Shown here: piece by piece, positions 24,360 through 34,200 of the stretch
Layout of the letters: each line of letters starts with the position of its first letter
Position numbering within the stretch: the stretch's first letter is position 1
DNA from: Nonomuraea polychroma
GTDB lineage: Bacteria; Actinomycetota; Actinomycetes; Streptosporangiales; Streptosporangiaceae
NCBI RefSeq assembly: GCF_004011505.1
Contig: NZ_SAUN01000001.1
Span: forward strand, 6,103,501 to 6,167,500
Direction: 5' to 3'
DNA: 64,000 nt
Program-made: the position numbers and the translations under genes
The notes under the pieces: model-generated
What the model was told of the DNA's origin: nothing
Seen by the model: the letters and a program-made list of their open reading frames with translations, nothing else
Database searches by the model: none

Positions 24360-24740
24360 TTACCGTCCCAGCCATACCGGCCGGCCAGAGGGACGCCGGA
24401 CCGGCCGCCGCGGCGGCCATGGTTTGCAAGATTCACGGCGCCCACTGGCGGCGGCATGCACTCGTGCGACTGGTAAGGAAGAGAGGGACGCGGCGGCTGA
24501 CGCCTGGAACGGGACCAGCGCCGCCGCGCCCTGCTTAGTGTGGGGTGTGATGATCGTACGCGCCAAGCCCCGGGCCATCCCGGGCCGTGGTCGTTTCGGG
24601 CACTGCATGGAGAACAGCACGCCGGGCTGAGGCTGGACCGCGTCCCAATGGTCGACAGGGACCATGCCCTCATACCTGGTCTTGACGATCTGGACGGCGC
24701 AGAACGCGCACACTCCGCGCGCCCGGGCCTCGGCGGTCAC
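24360..24740 (-). CDS. Hypothetical protein with CxxC motif, probably degraded at its C-terminus
   Basis: This 126-residue frame has a GTG start overlapping the stop of the preceding gene by 4 bp. The first about 60 residues look genuine (ARGVCAFCAVQIVKTRYEGMVPVDHWDAV), with a CxxC pair that may bind a metal. The last about 60 residues are rich in R, S and P and look like out-of-frame DNA, so a frameshift or truncation is likely. It is the last member of a chain of small accessory genes. Confidence 0.45.
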   Translation of the reverse strand: MTAEARARGVCAFCAVQIVKTRYEGMVPVDHWDAVQPQPGVLFSMQCPKRPRPGMARGLARTIITPHTKQGAAALVPFQASAAASLSSLPVARVHAAASGRRESCKPWPPRRPVRRPSGRPVWLGR

Positions 24741-25018
24741 TGCCCAATCACCTGCCCAGCAAGCCCGATCAGGCTCAAGCCCGCCTTGACCGCCTCGCCG
24801 ACCGTGAGCCGCGCAACCGGCCGCTCATCGATCTCTATATGGATCATCGGCTGGTCATCGTCCGGGCCCTGTCGGAGGTCGAAGTAGAGCTGTGGAATGT
24901 GCGCCCCGGTGCCGTCCGCCGTCACACAGACGTCGCGGATCTCTGCGAGGTGCCGCCGCTCGCCGTCGTTGTGGCCCTCAATGCACCACCGCGGGCAGGT
25001 CATGAGCGACGCCGCCAT
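24737..25018 (-). CDS. Small DUF6907-like protein
   Basis: This 93-residue protein begins CPRWCIEGHNDGERRHLAEI, the short cysteine/histidine opening of small proteins found next to XRE/DUF5753 regulators in actinomycetes. It continues with a beta-rich part (IPQLYFDLRQGPDDDQPMIHIEI) and a hydrophobic tail. It overlaps the gene before it by 19 bp and the gene after it by 4 bp. Its function is not known, and the family name is a recognition call without a search. Confidence 0.65.
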   Translation of the reverse strand: MAASLMTCPRWCIEGHNDGERRHLAEIRDVCVTADGTGAHIPQLYFDLRQGPDDDQPMIHIEIDERPVARLTVGEAVKAGLSLIGLAGQVIGQ

Positions 25019-25257
25019 CCGGGGGCGATGCGCACGGCTGGCGCGACGACGTACACGAGATTCCTCAACGTCGGCGCGGTGACCTCCTGGCCGCTGTGGT
25101 GGACCGCCGACCAGGAACCGTCCGGCATCTGTTCAACGTCGCGGAACTCGGGGACGTAGACGGCCTGCCGGTGCCGCGTCACGTCACCACCGGCAGGCCT
25201 GCTCGTGACGCCCGTGCGGGCGGGGGAGATGGGCGATGCGGACCCATGACTGTCCAT
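25000..25257 (-). CDS. Small hypothetical protein, 85 aa
   Basis: This 85-residue frame has a plausible core in its second half (QAVYVPEFRDVEQMPDGSWSAVHHSGQEVTAPTLRNLVYVV). The first about 25 residues are low in complexity, so a later GTG (before TRHRQAV) may be the real start. It overlaps the next small gene and lies 47 bp after the DUF5753 regulator on the same strand. Function unknown. Confidence 0.5.
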   Translation of the reverse strand: MDSHGSASPISPARTGVTSRPAGGDVTRHRQAVYVPEFRDVEQMPDGSWSAVHHSGQEVTAPTLRNLVYVVAPAVRIAPGWRRRS

Positions 25258-25304
25258 GTCCAGGACGCTACGAATCGGGCGTCGCAGAGCTCAATGAAGT
25301 TGCT

Positions 25305-26153
25305 TCAGATTTCTTCTTGATCGGCAAGTGCCCGCTCGATCAGGTCGCGTGCCGCCTCGCCGTGTACCGCCAGGGCCAGGAGGCGATCGAAGGCCCTTTC
25401 GTAGATGGCGACCTCATGGCGTTGCTGCAACGTCAGCTCGGCGGTGTACGTGGCCACCGTGACCATCCGACTGTCGTAGATCGTGAACGCGTTGTTCCGC
25501 GGCACGGTGTACGGGGCCGCGAGCGGCACGATCCCGAGGCTGATCCGCGGGGCGCGGCCAGCTTGCAGGAGCCGGCGGAGTTGTTCGGCCATCGTCGCCC
25601 GATCACCCACGGCTGTGTGTAGCGCGCCCTCGCCGAGAAGGAACAGGATGCGCCTTTGCGGGCGATCGAACACGCGCTGGGCCTCCATGCGGGCCTGTAC
25701 GCCCTCCTCAACGTCGTCTGGGATGCCGTGGAAGTTCACGACCGTCGTAAGGATCCCGCGCGCGTAGGCAGCCGTCTGGAGTAGCCCAGGGATGACTGTG
25801 GGCTCCCAGGCCCGGATGAGCGTGGTCTTCTCGTAGGCGTCGATGTTGGCGCGCTGGCGGCGCCGTGTGCCGGTCCTGAGGGAGCGGCGCCAGTCCATGT
25901 ACTGGGCGTCGATCGACCGGACAGCCATGATCAAGTCAGCGATCTCGCTCGGGAAGCGGCAGGCCAAGCACCATTCGCGTATGTCGTCCTCGGTGGGCAC
26001 CTGCTTGCCGAGCTCGAGCTTGGAGACCTTCGACGGCACCCAACCGCAGGCGGCGGCGAGTTGGCGGCCGGTCAGCCCGGCATCGCGCCGTAGGTCTCGC
26101 AGGCGGATGCCGAGCGCTTGAACGGCTTGCTGGCCAAGAAGGGGCTGATTCAC
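25305..26153 (-). CDS. XRE-type helix-turn-helix regulator with DUF5753 domain
   Basis: This 282-residue DNA-binding protein has an N-terminal HTH (about residues 12-70: LRDLRRDAGLTGRQLAAACGWVPSKVSKLELG). A C-terminal DUF5753 domain follows (about 100-275, with WEPTVIPGLLQTAAYARGIL and the R-x-FLLGEGAL segment). Such proteins pair with small partner proteins in actinomycetes and affect development or antibiotic output in some species. The GTG start overlaps the DUF6879 stop by 4 bp, so the two are co-translated. The target genes are unknown. Confidence 0.92.
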   Translation of the reverse strand: MNQPLLGQQAVQALGIRLRDLRRDAGLTGRQLAAACGWVPSKVSKLELGKQVPTEDDIREWCLACRFPSEIADLIMAVRSIDAQYMDWRRSLRTGTRRRQRANIDAYEKTTLIRAWEPTVIPGLLQTAAYARGILTTVVNFHGIPDDVEEGVQARMEAQRVFDRPQRRILFLLGEGALHTAVGDRATMAEQLRRLLQAGRAPRISLGIVPLAAPYTVPRNNAFTIYDSRMVTVATYTAELTLQQRHEVAIYERAFDRLLALAVHGEAARDLIERALADQEEI

Positions 26154-26680
26154 GGGAGGTGCGCGGCGAAGTCTTCGAGCGGTTGGGCATGCTTGAGGGC
26201 CATGTCCCGCCACGCCAGATGACGGGATATGACCTCGGGATCGGTGACGAGCTCGGCGCCGGCGAACGTGTCGTCGGCGTCGTGGAAGTGCAGCCAGATC
26301 AGGCGGGCGTCGTCCAGCAACCACGCGTCGTACGGCTGCAGCCCGAGCTGTTCGGCTACGTCGCGGCGCAGGTAACGGATGTCCTCGCCGGCCTGCACGC
26401 TGAGCCTGGCGACCTCGATGCCGTACCTGGTGTAGTCCGATGGCGGCACGGACACGATGCGGACGCGCTGCCAGGTCTTCCCGGCCGCGACATCACGACT
26501 GACCTTCTCCATCCAAGACTGATGCCACGCGTAGTCATCCGGCTCGCCGGCCTGCCACTTGCGGAACGGCTCGGCGCCCACGGTGCTGTTGTAGCGCTCG
26601 CGCAGCTCGAACCGGAACGCGCTGGTGGTGAAGGTCGCGAGCAGGTTGCCCAGCTCAGCCTCAGACAGAAGCACGGTCAC
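26150..26680 (-). CDS. DUF6879 family protein
   Basis: This 176-residue soluble protein has the DUF6879 features: FRFELRERYNSTVGAEPFRKWQAGEPDDYAWHQSW at the N-terminus, GKTWQRVRIVSVPPSDYTRYGIE near residue 68, and DAWLLDDARLIWLHFHDAD near 118. In actinomycetes these genes sit directly before XRE/DUF5753 regulators, as here, with 4-bp overlaps on both sides. The molecular role is unknown; a regulator partner or effector is likely from the conserved pairing. Confidence 0.88.
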   Translation of the reverse strand: MTVLLSEAELGNLLATFTTSAFRFELRERYNSTVGAEPFRKWQAGEPDDYAWHQSWMEKVSRDVAAGKTWQRVRIVSVPPSDYTRYGIEVARLSVQAGEDIRYLRRDVAEQLGLQPYDAWLLDDARLIWLHFHDADDTFAGAELVTDPEVISRHLAWRDMALKHAQPLEDFAAHLP

Positions 26681-26874
26681 CCCTTGGGGAAGTAGGGCAG
26701 GAGGTCCTTGGGGATCTCGACGATCACCTCGTCGGAGGCCAGGTTAACGGCATCGCCCAGCGCGGCGGGATCGGTGACGATCCTGCCCTGTACGGCGATC
26801 GTGTCGCGATCGGTCTCGTAGACCGCGGGGCATGTGCCTTGCTCGCTGTTGCTTCCCAGGAACCGCAGACGCAT
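26677..26874 (-). CDS. Small hypothetical protein heading the DUF6879-DUF5753 unit
   Basis: This 65-residue protein begins MRLRFLGSNSEQGTCPAVYETDRDT and ends in VIVEIPKDLLPYFPKG. It has one cysteine and a compact beta-like pattern. An AAGGAG box precedes the ATG by six bases, and the stop overlaps the DUF6879 start by 4 bp. Small proteins of this type regularly lead this gene unit in actinomycetes. I do not know the function. Confidence 0.75.
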   Translation of the reverse strand: MRLRFLGSNSEQGTCPAVYETDRDTIAVQGRIVTDPAALGDAVNLASDEVIVEIPKDLLPYFPKG

Positions 26875-26963
26875 GGCAACTCCTTGATCGGATTGCTTGG
26901 GATTTCTCGACTCGTGCCGATCGTCCGTCGCGGTCAGGACCGCGTCAAGGGTTCGCGAATGGC

Positions 26964-26997
26964 GACGCCCCGCCGACCGGATGATCAGCGGGGCGTC
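26964..26997 (-). terminator. Strong GC hairpin between small accessory genes
   Basis: GACGCCCCGC pairs perfectly with GCGGGGCGTC (10 bp) around a 14-base loop, between the stop of the gene at 27022 and the start of the gene at 26874, both on the minus strand. There is no clear T-run, which is common for terminators in high-GC bacteria. Confidence 0.55.
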
Positions 26998-27021
26998 TCT
27001 TCCACAAACTTTGCGGGACCG

Positions 27022-27273
27022 TCAGCGCCTACGGCGACGGCGCTCGGCGTCTAAGTCGATCACGTCGGCCGGACGCTCGCGGGCCTCGCCGACGATTGCC
27101 ATGATGCCGACGCCAGCCCGCCAGAGCTGTTCGGCGTCCTCGGCGGAGAGATGCCGCCAGCCGTGATCCATGCCGTTCCGCATGGCGGCCAGGGCCGCCC
27201 CGACGTGGCGCTGGAGCCGCTCGGACTCCCTGCGCTGGAGCGCGACGGTACGGGCCACCGGTTTGGCGCTCAT
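27022..27273 (-). CDS. Small basic hypothetical protein, 83 aa
   Basis: This 83-residue protein is mostly helical (ALQRRESERLQRHVGAALAAMRNG, then EDAEQLWRAGVGIMAIVGEA) and ends in a run of arginines. The ATG overlaps the stop of the frame at 27273-27506 (TGATG), implying coupling. A strong hairpin follows the stop. Function unknown; a small nucleic-acid-binding or regulator partner protein would fit its charge. Confidence 0.6.
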   Translation of the reverse strand: MSAKPVARTVALQRRESERLQRHVGAALAAMRNGMDHGWRHLSAEDAEQLWRAGVGIMAIVGEARERPADVIDLDAERRRRRR

Positions 27274-27506
27274 CAGATCATCCGGTTCTGCTCGGCGACC
27301 AACTCCCCGACGAGCGCCTGGCGGGCCTCGCCCGGGCTCCTCAGCGCAGTGTCGATGTCGCGGACGCCTGGTACCCGGCTCGCAACGCGGTGGCCGTGCC
27401 CGGCTCGGCGTCGCGCTGGCCGAGGGCCTGTAGTGCTCTGCGGTCGCGTCTTCGCATTCGCATGTGTAGCTTCGGGCCCTGACGCGGGCGGATCGGGGGG
27501 ACACAT
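27273..27506 (-). CDS. Possible small gene coupled to the 83-aa gene, start uncertain
   Basis: Only the last 30 residues or so (RDIDTALRSPGEARQALVGELVAEQNRMI) look like protein. The first part is rich in P, R and H and probably untranslated. A GTG just before RDIDTAL could be the true start. Its stop overlaps the next ATG, which is the main support for it being real. It could be a truncated remnant in this accessory region. Confidence 0.35.
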   Translation of the reverse strand: MCPPDPPASGPEATHANAKTRPQSTTGPRPARRRAGHGHRVASRVPGVRDIDTALRSPGEARQALVGELVAEQNRMI

Positions 27507-27609
27507 CGAACCATTCGATCAAGAGTTCTGCGGCTGCAAGGGCGCTACTTGTATGCCGTGGAGTTCCCGCGGAATCACACCAGCCTCCAGAACGATCGCG
27601 TGGTCTTGA

Positions 27610-28050
27610 ACCGGACCAGGGCCCACCAGCACCGCACGTCCGACGCGGCGGTCGTACGCCGCGTTCAACCCGCGGATTCCGAAGTGGCGTCAGGTCGCCG
27701 ACGAGATCAAGCGGAGGATCGATGCCGGCGAGATCGGCTACAACGATGTCATCTCCGAGGTCGAGCTTGAGCGAGAGCTAGAGGTCTCCCACCTGACGAT
27801 TCGTCAGGCCATCGCCTACCTGCGAGACGAGCTCAAGCTGATTGAAACCATCCCCGGACGGGGCTCGTTCATCCGCGAGGACAAGTCAGTCCCTGGGGAG
27901 CCGGCCACAGCAGGCCTGAGCCGCATCCAAACCGCAATTGATGGACGCCTTATCGACAGGGCAGAGCTCGATCGGATTTTTGGCGTGCCAACTCCCTGTG
28001 GAAACCCCGCAGACAGCAGCGTTCACGCTGCGGTTCCGCCATATATGTGA
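27610..28050 (+). pseudogene. GntR-family regulator lacking a start codon
   Basis: An open frame of 146 codons from 27610 to the TGA at 28048 encodes a GntR winged helix: NPRIPKWRQVADEIKRRIDAG, then VSEVELEREL-like EVELERELEVSHLTIRQAIAYLRDE, then the wing IETIPGRGSFIRED. There is no ATG, GTG or TTG before the helix-turn-helix; the frame is closed upstream by TGA at 27607. The gene has either lost its 5' end or starts at a non-standard codon. The C-terminal part is short, so no effector domain is present. Confidence 0.7.
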
Positions 28051-28289
28051 TGTAGGTCACGCCGTGGAATCCCACTAATAGCGAATGTCTTGACGCCCTG
28101 CCTGACCAGGCAACATTGCGAGAGTCGCTTAACGCTTCCTGACTCATCGTGTTGGGTAAGCGACGTTCCAGTCGTTGACCGATCTTCGTTTGTCGATCAC
28201 ATTCCTAGTGATCGTCCTTATGTCTGCTTTAGGCGCCTGACGGCCCTGTTGCCCGGGGTCTGCGTCAGCGTGCCGCGAAGGAGTTCGGG

Positions 28290-31200
28290 ATGCGTGGTCG
28301 TCGTCTGCGGATGCGGTTCGTGGTCTTCATCGTCGGCCTTGCGGCGATGGTGTTGCTCTCCAGTGTCGGGGTTCCTGATCAGCTGATCCAGTCCGCGGCG
28401 GCGGCCGCGCCTAATCCCGAGCAGTCGGTGGATGCTCGGCCGGTGCCGGCGAAAGAGGTGGCCAAGGGCGCGGAGGAGTCCGTACCAAAAGTGACGCGGA
28501 GGAAGCCGGTCTGGCCTAAGCCGGGCAAGGCCGAGGTGAGCGTGCCCGAGCCAGGCAAGCTGGCCGACGCCGGGACACTGCCGGTGCAGGTGGGCCAGGT
28601 CCAAGGCGCAAAGCTAGAGAAGGTCACGGTGGAGACGCTCGCCCCGGAGACCGCCCAGAAGCTGGGTGGCGTGGGCGTGGCAGCCCGACTGGCCCGGGCC
28701 GATGACGGGACGGGCCCGGGCAAGGTGCGGGCGGCGTTTTCCTACGCCGGTTTCCGCGATGCCTTCGGTGGTCAGTTCGTGAGCCGACTGCAGGTGGTGC
28801 GGCTGCCCGCGTGCGTACTGCAACAGCCTCGCCCCCGCTCCTGTGTGGTGCGGCCGACCGTAGTGCCCTCCGTCAACGACCTCAAGACCGGGACGCTGAC
28901 CGCGCAAGTGGAGGCGGCTCCCGCCAACGCGGGACAGGCTACGGTCAAGACGCCGGCGTTGGGCAAGGACCGCAAGGCGGACGCGGTCAAGGCATCCGAC
29001 ACCATGCTGGCCGCGCAGTTGGCCGAGGGCTCGGTGTATCTGCTGGCGGGCAACCTGACCGGGCCGGACGGGAACTGGGGCGCCACCGACTTGAAGCCGT
29101 CTGGTACGTGGCAGGCGGGTACGTCTGGTGGCGGGTTCGATTACGACGTGCCGCTGCCGGAGCCGCCGTCGCCGGCCGGTAATGGCCCGGACCTGTCGCT
29201 GCAGTACAGCGCTTCGTCGGTGGACGGGCAGGGGTCGTGGACCAACAACCAGTCTGGTGTGGTCGGGGTTGGCTGGGATCTGAGCGCGGGGTTCATCGAG
29301 CGGCGCTATCGCCGCTGCACGGTGTGGACCTACTACGACGACAACACCGCCGAGCTCGTCTGGATCGCCGAGGAGAACAAAGCCGGCCGGGCGTATTGCT
29401 GGGAGTCGCCGGATCAGACCGACGAGGATTCCAGCACCAACGATCTGACGCAGTCGGAGCTGGTGCTGAGCGCGGGTGGCCGGTCGGCGCAGATCATCAA
29501 GGACCGCACCTCGGGGGCGTGGAAAACGGTCCCGGACTTCGGCTGGAAAATCGAGCAGGTGGCCGGGGGCGCGGACGGCAATGCGTACTGGAAGATCACC
29601 GACCGTGAGGGGCAGGTGTGGCGGTTCGGCTATACCAAGGCCGCCCAGTGGCAGGTCCCCTACGTCGGTGACGAGAACGGCGAGCCGTGCTTCGACCGCT
29701 ACTGGAACAACTCCATCCCGCCGACCTGCACCGGGGTGTGGCGGTGGAACCTGGACCAGGAGGTCGACCGCAACGAGAACGTGATCGACTACTCCTACAC
29801 CCGGGAGACCAACCACTTCTGCCTGCCCTCCTGCGTCGATGAGGTCTACGAAACGCTCCCGTATGACCGGGGCGGATTCCTGGCCTCGGTGTCGTGGGGG
29901 CACAACTCGCAGGTTGCCAGCAGTACGCCGACCGCGCGCACCACGTTCACCACCGTCGCCCGCGACGGCGACGACGTGCCTACCGACCTGCGATGCGACC
30001 AGGTTGCCGGGTGCGCCAACGACGCGATCGCGTTCTTCTCCACCCGTAAGCTCACCACCATCGGCACCGAGTCCCGCAACCCCACCTCTGGGGTGTGGGA
30101 TCCGGTGGACCGGCTGGACTTCACCCACACCTGGGTTTACCAGCGCACCGACCAGGGGCTGCCGTTCGACTCGGCGATGTGGCTGGACACTGTTCAGCAG
30201 ACCGGGCAGGCCGCCAGCCCGAATGTCGTCCTACCGCCGCTGGACTTCGATGCGGTGATGCTCGCCGGGAAGATGGACTACATCAACAACTCCGACTGGC
30301 CGGACCAGCTATCGTGGCGGATGGTGCCGCGCATCTCCGCGATCAAGAACGGGATGGGCGGCCGGATAGAAGTCACCTACGGCCAGGCGGACCCGTGTGG
30401 CGGTGGCAAGGGCCGCGACGGCTCCAGCTACCACAACGACAAGGTCGGGGACTGCTACCAGGTCGACATGGGCACCGACCCCGACTCCGGCTACGAGGCG
30501 TGGACCCGCTACTACAAACAGCTCGCGACCAAGGTGGTCGAGCGGGACATGGTGGCCGGTTCGCCGGATGTGGTGCACAGCTACGAGTTCCTGGGTGGCC
30601 CTCTGTGGGTCAACCCGGTCGAGTTCGCCGAGCCTGGCCTTTCTCCGGACGGTTCGGACTGGCGCGGTTACGGCCAGGTGCGCACCCTGAAGGGCTCGGG
30701 CAGCGACCCGGCTGGCTACACCGTTACTACGCAGACGTTCCTGCGCGGCAGCGAGCAGCAGGTCACGAACTTCGACGGCACCGCCATCACCGACGTGCCA
30801 CTGCTGCAGGGGCAGGTGCTGCAGGAGCAGACCTGGCAGATGACCTCGCTCAGCCCGCGCGCCTACACCGAGATCGACTCCACCCGCTGGGAGTACACCC
30901 TCCAGAGCACCGGCAACGGCCCCGGCACCAAGGACCCGGCGCTCGTCCTGCAGACCCGCGAGCGGTCCCGGCAGAAGGTGACCGGCGGCAGCTGGCGCTA
31001 CACCGACGAGCGGACCGCCTACAACAGCGACGGGCTGCCGACCAGGGTCAACGACTACGGCCAGGACGGGGTAGCCGGCGACAATTCCTGCACGACCACC
31101 ACCTACGCTCGTAACGCCGACTCCGATCAGTGGCTGGTCGACTTTCCGTCGGTGGTGGAGAAACGCTCCGGCGACGACTGTACCGCAGGCACGCTGGTCG

Positions 31201-34200
31201 GCAAGACGATCACCCTGTACGACGCGGGCACCGACCCGGCCACCAACAAGCCCAGCGACGGCAACCCCACCGAGATCCGCGCCTACGCCAACGCGAGCAC
31301 CATCTCCACCACCAAGGCCACCTTCGACGACTACGGCCGGACGCTAACCTCCACCGACCCGCTCAACAAGACCACCAGGACCACCTACACCCCGACCGTG
31401 GGCTGGCCCAAGGACGGCATCACCGTCACCAACCCGCTCGGCCACACCACCACTGCCCGCCTGTCGCACACCCTGGGCGAGCCGACCTCCGTCACCGACG
31501 CCAACGGCAAAATCACCGAGACCGACTACGACGCGCTCGGCCGTGCCACCGCGGTGTGGAAGCCGGGCCAGCCGCGCAGCGGCGGCACCCCCAGCGCCAC
31601 CGCCTCCTACGACATCCCATTCAGCGGCGGGCTAGGCCAGCCCACCGCGCCGATCAAAACCACCGTCAAGCAGCTGCTAACCGGCAGCGGAGCCCAGGCC
31701 CAGTGGATCACCACGCACAGCTACGACGACGGTCTCGGCCGCACCCGGGAGACGCAGACCGCCTCACCGGGTGGCGGCCGGATCGTCATCGCCACCACCT
31801 ACGACCCGCGTAGCCTGGCCGAGGCGGTCTCCGAGCCGGTACACAACAGCCAGGCGCCCGGTAGCGGGCTCCTCAACCCGGCGCTGACCAGCCTGCCACA
31901 GTGGACCAAGACGCTCTACGACGGGCTGGAACGGCCCATGGCATCGATCGCCTACCACCAGGGCACCGAACTGCGCCGCACCACCACCACCTACCCGGGA
32001 ACCGAGCGCACCGAGGTAACCCCGCCGGTCGGCGGCAAGACCGCCACCGTCACCGACGTCTTCGACCGCGTCGTCAAGGTCGAAGAGTGGGCCGACGCGA
32101 CCGCTCATGCCGACACCAGCTACGGCTACGACCTGAGCGACAACCTCACCCAGATGACGGACGCCAACGGCAACGTCCGCACCTACACCTACGACTGGCT
32201 GGACCGGCGCACCGCCGCCAAAGACCCGGACGCGGGCACCTCCAGCTACGGCTACAACGCAGCGGGCCGGCAGATCTGGAGCATCGACGGCAAGGGCCAG
32301 AAGATCTCCACCAGCTACGACGACCTCGGCCGCCGCACCGCCCAGTGGGCCGGCGAGCCGAACACCGGCATCAAGCTCGCCGAATGGACCTACGACACCC
32401 TCGCCAAGGGCAAGCCGGACGCAGCCACCCGCTACTCCGGCGGCCAGACCTACACCCAGACGGTCACCGGCTACGACAGCGACTACCGGCCCACCACCAC
32501 CAAGGTCACCATTCCCGCTGGCGAGGGCGCGCTCGGCGGCGACTATGTCTTCACCACCGCCTATGACGTGGCCGGCAACCTTCGCGAGCAGGGCCTGCCC
32601 GCGGCCGGGGGCCTGCCTGCCGAAAAGCTCACCCACAGCTACACCGATCTCGGCTTCGCCAAGGGCCTGACCTCCGACCTGGGCGGCTTCACCTACGTCA
32701 AGGACACCACCTTCACCCTCACTGGCAAGCTGGCCAGCCGCATGCTGGGCGGCAACGGCCAGATCAAACGCGTCCTCGAGCGCGACCCCACCACCGACTG
32801 GCTCTCCCGCGTCACGACCCAGACCAAGGCCGACACCGCCACCCCGGACACCATCCAAGACGACCGCTACAGCTACACCATCGGCGGCAACATCACCCGG
32901 GTCCTGGATGCCGCCTCGGCCGTCTCTGGCACCACCGACGGCCAGTCCGAATGCTTCACCTACGACGGCCTGCTCCGCCTGAAGACGGCCTACACCACCA
33001 CCGCGGGCTCGTGCACCGGCACCGGCGACGCCCAGGGCGTCGACCCCTACAGCCAGGCCTACAGCTACGACAAGGTCGGCAATCTCACCAGCCTGACCGA
33101 CAACGGCCAGACCGCCACCTACACCTACCCCACCGCCGGCGCCAGCGCCGTCCGCCCGAACGCTGTCACTGCCATCACCCGCCCCACCGGCACCGACACC
33201 TACAGCTACGACAACAACGGCCAGCTTGTTGCCCGCACCGTGGCCGGCAAGCAGGCCACCTTCGACTGGAACGAAGTCGGCCAGCTGGCCAAAGCCACAA
33301 TCGACGGCCAGCAGACCAGCATGGTCTACGACACCGACGGCGAACGCCTCCTTCGCCGCGACCCCGACGGCAGCACCACCCTCTACCTCGGCGGCGCCAT
33401 GGAACTACGCCTGGCAAGCGGCCAGGTCACCGGCAAGCGCTACTACACCGCCAGCGACGGATCCATGATCGCCATGCGCGACAGCGGCGGCGTCACCTGG
33501 CTACTCGCCGGCAACCACGGAAGCACTCAACTGGCCGTCAACGACACCACCGGCACCGTCAGCCGCGAACGCTACCTCCCCTTCGGCCAACGCCGCGGCG
33601 CCGATGATCTGCCGTTCACCGACCGCGGCTTCCTCGGCAAGACCGAAGACGCCTCCACCGGCCTGACCTACCTCGGCGCCCGCTACTACGACCCCACCAT
33701 CGCCAAGTTCATCTCCACCGACCCCGAACTCGACCTGCGCACCCCCGAATGGGCCAACCCCTACTCCTACGCCGCCAACAACCCCATCGACCAATCCGAC
33801 CCCGACGGCCGCCGCGTCGATGCCGGCGGCGGCAGCAGCGACAAGAGCTACGGCTACTCCCGTAGCAAGAAACGCCCCAACGCCAACCAGAATTTCGCCA
33901 AAACCCACCACGCCAGCGGCAAAAAGAAGACCGCCCGCGAACAGAAGATCCACAAGAAGCGACACCAGAAGTACGAGCAACAGCGGAGGACTAGGACTCG
34001 CGACCAGGGCCGAGACGCGCAGATACGCGACAAGAAAGAAGCCGAAGTTAGACTTCGGCAGCGAGAACGACAGGCAGAGCTCTGCAGGCGTGATCCAGTC
34101 CACTGTGGCAGGGGGACTGTCCACGAGAACGATGACGCATTGAATATCCTGCTTACAGTGCTCACTCTCGGACGTGGCAGCAAGGGGGGGACCAGTACCG

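Noticed and set aside
24127..24429. 100-codon minus-strand frame at the left edge of the accessory region
   Set aside because: It lacks a ribosome site and any protein-like pattern; not supportable.
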